Of a DNA stretch of 5,589 nt, positions 1 to 5,052 are shown piece by piece. The stretch comes from Bacteroidota bacterium. GTDB taxonomy: Bacteria > Bacteroidota > Bacteroidia > Flavobacteriales > Flavobacteriaceae. Under the pieces are notes generated by a model. The model made no database searches, was not told the origin of the DNA, and saw only the letters and a list, made by a program, of their open reading frames with translations. The translations under genes were made by a program, and so were the position numbers. Where the stretch lies: positions 1 through 5,589 of the forward strand of contig JAJRSY010000308.1 in NCBI GenBank assembly GCA_024278565.1. Reading direction: 5' to 3'. Every line of letters begins with the position of its first letter. Positions within the stretch are counted from its first letter, which is position 1.

Positions 1-16
1 AATCTGTGAAATAATC

Positions 17-37
17 GGCATTGTTAATTAAGTATAC
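17..37 (+). repeat. Right terminal inverted repeat of the IS1-family element
   Basis: The sequence starting GGCATTGTTAATTAAGTATAC is the inverted partner of the left end at 749-769, with 19 of 21 positions identical. The transposase stop codon (24-26) lies inside this repeat, which is common in compact IS1-type elements. Confidence 0.82.
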
Positions 38-366
38 TTGGTTGTTTGTTTCGCTTTAACATTAGCATTATTACCGAATATTTTAGCATTTCCAGTTTCT
101 TGGTGCAACATTTGGTCTTTCTTCTTAATCTGGCCAAGAAATGCCTGAACAAACTGTTGTGCCCTTCTACCGTAAAGGTTTCGGCCTTGGGTTGGATATG
201 TATTTCTTTGGGCATAGAATTTTCGCAAGCTTTCCAATAATCGGTCATTACCTGGTCTATCTCCTTATCCTTCAGGCCTTCCCAGGTCAACTTCCCTGTT
301 TGTATGCTTCTATCCCCAAATACGCAATTGACGAACCTTTTCCCATTTCTATCAGCGATCCAGATC

Positions 367-387
367 CCTGCCTGTCCGGCAGGCGGG
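367..387. repeat. 21-bp GC-rich palindromic repeat inserted in the transposase gene
   Basis: On the plus strand the arms are CCTGCCTG (367-374) and CAGGCGGG (380-387) around a 5-nt loop TCCGG, giving an 8-bp stem with one G-T pair. Removing exactly 21 bp restores the IS1-typical reading HCWIWIADR, so this is an insertion of foreign sequence and not part of the IS. It is much more GC-rich than the surrounding IS. The core GCCTGTCCG occurs again at 5480-5488 in the repeat region after the ferredoxin gene, which suggests a dispersed palindromic repeat family in this genome. Confidence 0.75.
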
Positions 388-396
388 CAACAATGG

Positions 397-404
397 TTTT
401 TTTT
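397..404 (-). other. A8 run at the transposase frameshift point
   Basis: On the coding (minus) strand the reading is TCA AAA AAA ACC. Moving back one base on the A AAA AAA heptamer gives AAC CAT TGT and joins the two halves of the transposase at exactly the family-typical residues GSKKNHC. The original gene probably had nine A residues and lost one, or the run works as a slippage site as in IS1 insA-insB'. The 21-bp palindrome begins 10 nt downstream of the heptamer. Confidence 0.6.
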
Positions 405-748
405 GACCCGATATAAGTATGCATTTCATCCATTTCAACAACTTCTATTTGTTGGTCGCTTTTTATCTCTTCTGTTTTCTGCCCAAATAATCTTATCCAT
501 TGATGGACCGATACGTGGCTTACACCCAAGAACCTTTCTATAGAGCGGAAACCCAAGCCTTCCAAATATAATTGTAAAGCTCGGCGTTTCATTTTATCCG
601 ACTTTGCACTCGATTTTTTCATCACGGTATAATTGTATCCGCAATCTTTGCAGGTATACCTTTGCCGCTCTCCGACAATACCCCTTTTTACCCTATTGAT
701 AGATCTACATTTACTACATTCCATCGTTTTTTTACAAAGACAGAAAAT

Positions 749-769
749 GTATATTTGATTAACAATGCC
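749..769 (-). repeat. Left terminal inverted repeat of the IS1-family element
   Basis: Read on the minus strand from 769, this begins GGCATTGTTAATCAAATATA and mirrors the right end at 17-37. A third, diverged copy of the same end begins at 857 (GGCATTGCTAAATTAATATA; 16 of 20 positions match), which marks a second IS1-family copy. Confidence 0.82.
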
Positions 770-812
770 CATTTTTAATCTTCGTTTCGCTTTTGCATTT
801 TGGACAATCCAT
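770..812 (-). pseudogene. 5' fragment of a second IS1-family transposase gene
   Basis: Starting at ATG 812 the reading is MDCPKCKSETKIKNG, the zinc-ribbon N-terminus typical of IS1-family transposases. It aligns with MECSKCRSINRVKRG of the neighbouring copy, with identical cysteine spacing. After these 15 residues the frame enters the end of the other IS and stops two codons later at 759-761. The fragment has no catalytic domain and can have no transposase activity. Confidence 0.75.
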
Positions 813-857
813 TGTTTTTCTTGCAAAGCACAAAAACTATATTAATTTAGCAATGCC
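770..857 (-). mobile_element. Truncated left end of a second IS1-family element
   Basis: The end at 857 begins GGCATTGCTAAATTAATATA on the minus strand, a diverged version of the left end of the neighbouring full-length element. Its ATG lies 45 bp inside the end, exactly the same distance as in the other copy, and the zinc-ribbon start of a transposase follows. The copy breaks off where the complete element begins (769/770). It lies only 4 bp after the stop codon of the DUF937 gene. Nine-base flanks of the combined block, GAAATAATC (8-16) and GAAATTATT (858-866), agree at 7 of 9 positions and may be a decayed target duplication. Confidence 0.78.
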
Positions 858-861
858 GAAA

Positions 862-1500
862 TTATTTACCGAAAAGACCTCCTAGAAGTCCGCCTAGACC
901 ACCACTCTTTTTACCACCACCAAGAACCATTTCGGCCACATCGTCCAGAATGCTTCCGTCACCATCGGAATCTAAAAAAGACTCAATAAGCGATTGTTGT
1001 TTTGCCCCACCACCGGAACCTCCGAGCATACCTCCCAATAGACTGTTCAATCCGTTAGCATCAGATACATTTTGTTGCTTGGTCTGTTTTCCCAAATACC
1101 CCATTATCAAAGGGGCGGCCACTTTTAGAATGGTTCCGATCGTACCGGCATCCATACCTGATTTTTGGCTTAACGAATTTTGGACTTGATCTTGTTTTCC
1201 TCCTAATATGTGGCCCAAAATACCAGAACCATCATCCATCACCGATTGATCGACTCCACCGCCAAATAAACCACCTAAGTTATCTAAAATACCACCATCA
1301 TGCTTTCCTGAAAGTGCGCTCATTAAACCTTGTGCACCTTGGGGGGTAGAAGCGTTTCTTTTCATGGCCCCCATTAAAACGGGCAATGCCATACTCAGCA
1401 CACTTCCTGTTTTTTCAGCTGGCTGACCTGTTTGACCGGCAATACCACTTATTAATTGTTTGCCCATTGGGCTACTTAGTAAATCTAATAATCCTGACAT
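862..1500 (-). CDS. DUF937-family protein, glycine-rich with an EF-hand-like loop
   Basis: The 212-residue product looks like a DUF937 (YidB-like) protein, a family of unknown function. No signal peptide or clear membrane span is visible. Two helical DUF937-like stretches can be seen: residues 1-65 (MSGLLDLLSSPMGKQLISGI, then VLSMALPVLMGAMKRN) and about 103-140 (VQNSLSQKSGMDAGTIGTIL, then APLIMGYLGKQT). Each is followed by glycine-rich linkers (GGLFGGG, LLGGMLGGSGGG). Residues 177-188 (DSDGDGSILDDV) resemble a calcium-binding EF-hand or dockerin loop, but position 12 is valine instead of an acidic residue. The C-terminus is a run of GGLGGLLGGLFGK. The ATG at 1500 is the first in frame and is preceded by an A/T-rich leader without a Shine-Dalgarno site. 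The gene lies 176 bp after serA on the same strand, so co-transcription is possible but not certain. An IS1-family end lies 4 bp after the stop codon. Confidence 0.85.
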   Translation of the reverse strand: MSGLLDLLSSPMGKQLISGIAGQTGQPAEKTGSVLSMALPVLMGAMKRNASTPQGAQGLMSALSGKHDGGILDNLGGLFGGGVDQSVMDDGSGILGHILGGKQDQVQNSLSQKSGMDAGTIGTILKVAAPLIMGYLGKQTKQQNVSDANGLNSLLGGMLGGSGGGAKQQSLIESFLDSDGDGSILDDVAEMVLGGGKKSGGLGGLLGGLFGK

Positions 1501-1627
1501 TTTATGTAGTGTTTTTAAAATTGAAGCGTAATGTACAAAAAAAGAGTTTAAACTTCTAAACTTAGTTTCAGCACTTTGTTTTTTGAAAAATTTAAAAGGT
1601 TTATGAGTTTAAAGGGTTTGGGTACGC

Positions 1628-1671
1628 CAGTAATAAACTCCTCAACTATTTTAATCTTAATAGGATTACTG
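1628..1671. repeat. Interrupted inverted repeat just after the serA stop
   Basis: CAGTAAT (1628-1634) pairs with ATTACTG (1665-1671), with a further CCT/AGG pairing inside after a 5-nt bulge. It begins 5 bp beyond the serA stop codon. It may form a weak hairpin at the mRNA 3' end, but no U-run follows it on the minus strand, so I do not call it an intrinsic terminator. I see no gene or clear promoter in the rest of 1501-1676. Confidence 0.3.
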
Positions 1672-1676
1672 ACCGT

Positions 1677-2627
1677 TTATTTCAACAGTTCACTGATTTG
1701 GGCCGCCAGTTCTAGACCAATGCGGTCTTGGGCTTCATTTGTTGCTGCCCCAATATGTGGTGTAAGTGATATGTTAGGGTGCATTAATATTTTTATTTCA
1801 GGGGATGGTTCGGACTCGAAGACATCAAGTCCGGCAAATGAGATCTTGCCATTTTCAAGGGCGGCAACCAAGGCAACCTCATCGATTACACCTCCTCTTG
1901 CAGCATTCACAATACCTGTATTTTTTTTCATAATTTCAAATTCAGCTTGCCCTATGACATATCCTTTTTGTGCCGGAACGTGTACTGAAACAAAATCGGA
2001 ATTTTTCAAAACATCATTTTTTGGTTGGCTCTCAAAGTCGAAAGAGACCGATGATCCGTCATAAAAAGAAACCGATAATGATATTTTTTCAATAAAAGGG
2101 TCGAAATAAATCACTTTCATACCCACACCCAAGGCGATTTTTGCGGTTGCCTGCCCTATTCTACCAAAACCGATGAGACCAAGGGTCTTTCCCCTAAGTT
2201 CTGAGCCTCCTGCATATGATTTTTTGAGTTCCTTGAATTTACTGTCCCCATCTAAGGGCATATTTCGATTAGCATCGTGCAAAAAGCGAACACCCCCGAA
2301 CAAATGGGCAAAAACCAGTTCAGCGACCGATTCTGACGAAGCGGCAGGTGTATTGATAACATGGAGCCCTTTTTTCTTGGCGTATTGAACATCGATATTA
2401 TCCATGCCCACACCCCCACGACCTATGAGCTTCAAGTTCGGGCAATTGTCAATAATGTCGGTTCTTACTTGTGTGGCACTACGTACCAATAAACCAATAA
2501 TTTCGTTCTCATTTATAAATTTCATCAATTGTTCTTGGGCTACTGTAGTGGTCAAGACCTCAAAACCATCTTTTTCCAATGCAGAGATTCCTGATTGTGA
2601 TATGCCGTCGTTCGCTAGTATTTTCAT
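1677..2627 (-). CDS. serA: D-3-phosphoglycerate dehydrogenase, short form without ACT domain
   Basis: This cytoplasmic NAD-dependent D-2-hydroxyacid dehydrogenase of 316 residues probably oxidises 3-phosphoglycerate to 3-phosphohydroxypyruvate, the first step of serine synthesis. The nucleotide-binding motif is GFGRIG at 153-158, with D176 (YFDPF) placed to bind the NAD ribose. The catalytic set is R244 (NAARGG), E273 (GLDVFESEP) and H291 (TPHIGAAT). Substrate-site signatures GRGGVGMDNID (69-79) and NTPAASSESVAE (92-103) are typical of SerA. The protein ends right after the catalytic domain, so the C-terminal ACT domain that gives serine feedback inhibition in longer SerA proteins is absent. 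Residues 180-207 form a longer than usual polar segment before NSDFVSVHVPAQ. It follows serC by 83 bp on the same strand, which supports the serine assignment. A related acid such as 4-phosphoerythronate is a less likely substrate. Confidence 0.93.
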   Translation of the reverse strand: MKILANDGISQSGISALEKDGFEVLTTTVAQEQLMKFINENEIIGLLVRSATQVRTDIIDNCPNLKLIGRGGVGMDNIDVQYAKKKGLHVINTPAASSESVAELVFAHLFGGVRFLHDANRNMPLDGDSKFKELKKSYAGGSELRGKTLGLIGFGRIGQATAKIALGVGMKVIYFDPFIEKISLSVSFYDGSSVSFDFESQPKNDVLKNSDFVSVHVPAQKGYVIGQAEFEIMKKNTGIVNAARGGVIDEVALVAALENGKISFAGLDVFESEPSPEIKILMHPNISLTPHIGAATNEAQDRIGLELAAQISELLK

Positions 2628-2628
2628 A

Positions 2629-2644
2629 GGCTTCGTTACAAGCC
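2629..2644 (-). promoter_or_regulatory. Small hairpin immediately before the serA start codon
   Basis: On the mRNA strand GGCTT, a 6-nt loop GTAACG, and AAGCC form a perfect 5-bp stem that ends one base before the serA ATG; a G-T pair could extend it. It occupies the place where the ribosome would bind, so it could modulate serA translation. No ligand-binding aptamer or leader peptide is recognised, and a short stem like this can occur by chance. Confidence 0.3.
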
Positions 2645-2710
2645 CCGGGCTAAATAATTAGGAGAGCTTATTTATTGTTATTAATTATCGAAAGGCGAGG
2701 TAAGGGATTT

Positions 2711-3775
2711 TTACCCTCTACGTTCCATTTCACTCATTATATCGACCAAGGTACCTACGCTTTCCAAAGAAAGAGCATTGTACATTGATGCTCGATAACC
2801 ACCAACTGATCGGTGTCCGTTCAGGCCATTGATTCCACCTTCCTTCAATAGTTCTTCAAATGTATCTTTCAATCTGTCATCGGTCAGGTTAAAGGTAGCA
2901 TTCATGTTCGAGCGATCTGCTTTGTTGGCATACCCTTCAAAGGCCGGACTTAAATCTATTTCAGAATATAGCAATTGCGCCTTTTTATCATTAATTGCCT
3001 CTATAGCTGCTATGCCACCCATATCTTTTAGCCATTGTAAGGTCAACATAGAAACATAGACCGGAAAAACAGCCGGCGTATTGAACATACTGTCTTTTGA
3101 GATATGCACCTCGTAATTCATCATTGATGGTATTTGTCGAGACACCTTACCCAAAACTTCCTCTTTTACGATTACCAGTGTTGCACCGGCAGGACCCATG
3201 TTCTTTTGCGCCCCTGCATAAATCAAATCAAATTGTGAAAAATCGATTTGTCTTGAAAAAATATCAGAGCTCATATCACAGATCAATGGCGCATCTGATT
3301 TAGGAAACTTCTTTAGCTGTGTTCCGAAAATGGTATTGTTAGAGGTCAGGTGCAAATAATCTAAACCTTGGGGTATGGTGTAGCCTTTTGGTATGTAGTT
3401 GAAATTCTCATCTTTAGAAGAACCCACTTCGACCACTTCGCCAAAAAACTGTGCTTCCTTTATCGCTTTATCACTCCATGTGCCCGTATTTAGGTATCCA
3501 GATTTGGTTTCCAAAAAATTGTATGCCACCATCAAGAACTGCGTACTGGCACCGCCTTGAAGAAATAGGGCTTTGTACCCTTTTCCCTCAAGATCCAAAA
3601 GTTCAAGGGCCAAAGCCCTTGCGTTTTCCATAACCTCGACAAAGTCTTTGCTGCGGTGCGAGATTTCAATGAGAGACAATCCCGACCCATTAAAATCAAC
3701 AACGGCCTCTGATGCTTTCAACAACACTTCTTGGGGCAAGATACACGGCCCTGCACTAAAATTGTGTTTCTTCAT
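2711..3775 (-). CDS. serC: Phosphoserine aminotransferase
   Basis: This 354-residue fold-type I PLP enzyme transfers the amino group of glutamate to 3-phosphohydroxypyruvate to give phosphoserine. SerC enzymes commonly also act on the 4-phosphohydroxythreonine step of pyridoxal phosphate synthesis. The N-terminus NFSAGPCILPQEVL (5-18) is the SerC signature. GGAST (74-78) contacts the PLP phosphate, W100 (TGTW) stacks on the ring, D167 (ICDMSSD) contacts the pyridine nitrogen and K191 (YAGAQKNMGPAG) forms the Schiff base. The C-terminal HRSVGGYRASMYNA (321-334) binds the substrate phosphate and carboxylate. Length and motifs are complete, so it should be active. It lies 69 bp after the acyl-CoA reductase and 83 bp before serA, consistent with a serCA operon. 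A weak box, CATCTTTG at 3802-3795, is one base off the -10 consensus and might give serC a promoter of its own. Confidence 0.96.
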   Translation of the reverse strand: MKKHNFSAGPCILPQEVLLKASEAVVDFNGSGLSLIEISHRSKDFVEVMENARALALELLDLEGKGYKALFLQGGASTQFLMVAYNFLETKSGYLNTGTWSDKAIKEAQFFGEVVEVGSSKDENFNYIPKGYTIPQGLDYLHLTSNNTIFGTQLKKFPKSDAPLICDMSSDIFSRQIDFSQFDLIYAGAQKNMGPAGATLVIVKEEVLGKVSRQIPSMMNYEVHISKDSMFNTPAVFPVYVSMLTLQWLKDMGGIAAIEAINDKKAQLLYSEIDLSPAFEGYANKADRSNMNATFNLTDDRLKDTFEELLKEGGINGLNGHRSVGGYRASMYNALSLESVGTLVDIMSEMERRG

Positions 3776-3844
3776 GATATTCTTATTAAGACATCAAAGA
3801 TGATAAATTATTAAAGAATTAACATACTAAAAACGCTACTAAAA

Positions 3845-4900
3845 CTACGATATTTTCAACAAGAAGTCAACAGTATCAACATCATCGGCATAGTCGGTCA
3901 AATTCGGATGCTGAGTAGCACCAAAAGCCACTTCTCCTACAATACAACCATCTGCGACAATACACTGTATTTTTTCGGCATCGTTTACCAATCTGCTTTT
4001 TAGTGCATCTAAAGACGAATAGGTTTCGTAAAAAACAGAGGCAATGGGCGAGGCGTAACTAGGGTCTTCTTTCAACATGAGAAATCCGTTTTCTAGAATC
4101 TTGAATTCACTCATCAGATAAACGGCCTTATTATAATCGTAATTATTGGCATATTTATTCTGTTGAATTAGGGGGTTGAATTCGAATATAGCATTAAAGA
4201 ACTGGTCAAAATCATACCCTTTCGGCACGAACAGTTTAGAAACACTTCGACAACCCAAGCCGTAATAACGAAAAATATCTTCGCCTAAAGCGGCCAGCTG
4301 GTCTTGGGTTTCTTTACCGCCAAGTATAGCCACTGAGTTTCTATTTCTACGAATGATATGTGGTTTTTTGCTAAAATAGTACTCAAAATAGCGTGCGGTA
4401 TTACTGCTTCCGGTTGCGATGATGGCATCAAAACCTTCTAGTTTGTTCTCTGTAAAAACAATTTTGTCTTTTAAAGCGGGTTCAGCATCTATTAAGAATC
4501 TTGAAATAAAAGGAAGAAGGGCTTTATCTTTGGATGATAGTTTTCCCAACACACCATTTCCTGTAATTAAAATTGCCAAAAAGTCATGAAAACCTACCAG
4601 GGGAATATTACCTGCCATAATAACGGCAACAGTTTTTGGTCTGTTTGCAACAATCGGGTAATTTGATAACCAGGCTGTCAAATTAGCTATAGTTAAAAGA
4701 TTGCCCCAACCTTTAATGGCAAATAAGATGTTCTCTTTGGTAAACCATCCGTTATGGTGGCCTGTTAAGATTATGGTATCATTGAGCTCGGTATCCCACT
4801 TGCCTTTTAAGTGGGTATTTTCATTCTTATAATCGCAATAAGAACGAAAGAAATCACCTAGTTTGGTAAAAGCAGTTACAATATGTTGGTTCTCCGCCAT
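3845..4900 (-). CDS. LuxC-type acyl-CoA reductase
   Basis: The 351-residue product looks like the LuxC/acyl-CoA reductase family (aldehyde-dehydrogenase-like fold), which reduces an activated fatty acid to an aldehyde with NAD(P)H. The motif AGNIPLVGFHDFLA (96-109) and ATGSSNTARYFEYYF (162-176) are nucleotide-site regions. C217 in YYGLGCRSVSKLFVP is the expected acyl-accepting cysteine. The C-terminus, PNLTDYADDVDTVDFL (332-347), is typical of the Bacteroidota branch as I know it. I chose ATG 4900. The longer open frame begins with TTG at 4942, but this TTG lies inside the -10 box at 4940-4947 and cannot be in the mRNA from that promoter. No luxA, luxB, luxD or luxE is nearby, so bioluminescence is not implied; the aldehyde's fate and physiological substrate are unknown. 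It is the first gene of the minus-strand cluster and is divergent from the ferredoxin gene. Confidence 0.85.
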   Translation of the reverse strand: MAENQHIVTAFTKLGDFFRSYCDYKNENTHLKGKWDTELNDTIILTGHHNGWFTKENILFAIKGWGNLLTIANLTAWLSNYPIVANRPKTVAVIMAGNIPLVGFHDFLAILITGNGVLGKLSSKDKALLPFISRFLIDAEPALKDKIVFTENKLEGFDAIIATGSSNTARYFEYYFSKKPHIIRRNRNSVAILGGKETQDQLAALGEDIFRYYGLGCRSVSKLFVPKGYDFDQFFNAIFEFNPLIQQNKYANNYDYNKAVYLMSEFKILENGFLMLKEDPSYASPIASVFYETYSSLDALKSRLVNDAEKIQCIVADGCIVGEVAFGATQHPNLTDYADDVDTVDFLLKIS

Positions 4901-4905
4901 GAATA

Positions 4906-4937
4906 CTTGTCTAAAATTGTAATGTGGATTATCTTTG
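4906..4937 (+). promoter_or_regulatory. Bacteroidota-type promoter for the ferredoxin gene
   Basis: CTTG at 4906-4909 is 20 bp before TATCTTTG at 4930-4937; this fits the TTTG-N19..21-TAnnTTTG pattern, with one mismatch in the -33 box and a perfect -10. Start of transcription near 4943 would give a leader of about 110 nt before the ferredoxin ATG. A second candidate nearer the gene, TAATTTCG at 5030-5037, is one base off consensus and lacks a -33 partner. Confidence 0.5.
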
Positions 4938-4939
4938 CG

Positions 4940-4947
4940 CAAAAATA
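4940..4947 (-). promoter_or_regulatory. Bacteroidota-type -10 box for the acyl-CoA reductase gene
   Basis: TATTTTTG on the minus strand matches TAnnTTTG exactly. Transcription would start near 4934, leaving a leader of about 35 nt before ATG 4900. No good TTTG -33 box is seen 17-23 bp upstream (the region reads ACGCAATAATCC), so the promoter may be weak or activator-dependent. It overlaps the plus-strand box at 4930-4937 as one near-palindrome. Confidence 0.55.
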
Positions 4948-5052
4948 GAGATACTTTTGGTAGGATTATTGCGTTGTAAAAAGAAATTCAATCTTATTGT
5001 TTTACCAAAGACCAAAATAAAGGCTTGAATAATTTCGGTTTATTAAAGAAAA

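Larger units (their letters stand above)
24..724 (-). pseudogene. IS1-family transposase, frameshifted and carrying a 7-codon insertion
   Basis: Read with one -1 shift at the A run (397-404), this gives a 233-residue protein, close to the IS1 InsAB' fusion. The N-terminal part has a zinc ribbon (CSKC at 3-6 and CKDC at 25-28) and a helix-turn-helix region around residues 56-80 (GFRSIERFLGVSHVSVHQWI). The catalytic part has D99 in EMDEMHTYIG, D162 in MTDYWKAC and E187 in TVEGHNSLFRHFLARLRRKTK, the IS1-type DDE set. Unshifted reading runs out of frame to a TGA at 287-289 and loses the second D and the E. The family motif expected after the A run is HCWIWIADRNGKRF; here a 21-bp palindrome adds seven residues after HC, turning HCW into HCC. 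I chose ATG 724 because it starts at the zinc ribbon; the open frame extends upstream only into the IS end. A programmed or slippage frameshift cannot be excluded, but a decayed gene is the simpler reading. Confidence 0.85.
17..769 (-). mobile_element. IS1-family insertion sequence, full length but probably inactive
   Basis: This 753-bp element has terminal inverted repeats that both begin GGCATTGTTAAT, one reading inward from 17 and the other inward from 769 on the minus strand. They match at 19 of the first 21 positions. It encloses one transposase gene on the minus strand whose start lies 45 bp from the left end. The size is close to classical IS1 (about 770 bp). No convincing target duplication is seen directly at its two ends: the outer 9 bp are GAAATAATC on the left and CATTTTTAA on the right. 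The right flank is itself the start of another IS1-family copy. The transposase needs a frameshift to be read through, so autonomous transposition is doubtful. Confidence 0.88.

Noticed and set aside
8..16. Target duplication directly flanking the complete IS (8-16 versus 770-778)
   Set aside because: GAAATAATC and CATTTTTAA do not match; only the outer flank of the combined block (858-866) is similar.
937..972. Dockerin domain in the DUF937 protein
   Set aside because: There is a single loop with a non-acidic position 12, no signal peptide and no cohesin or glycoside hydrolase context.
1501..1676. Promoter for the DUF937 gene in the 176-bp gap
   Set aside because: No TAnnTTTG box with a suitable -33 partner could be found; a non-consensus promoter is still possible.
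1576..2064. Plus-strand open frame of 162 codons opposite serA
   Set aside because: It lies mostly antisense to a complete, motif-bearing serA, has no recognisable domain and is a shadow of serA codon use.
3845..4900. Bioluminescence operon because of LuxC similarity
   Set aside because: No luciferase or other lux genes are nearby; LuxC-type reductases occur in many non-luminous bacteria.
4901..4942. N-terminal extension of the acyl-CoA reductase from a TTG start
   Set aside because: The TTG lies in the -10 box and the internal ATG 4900 gives a normal family length.
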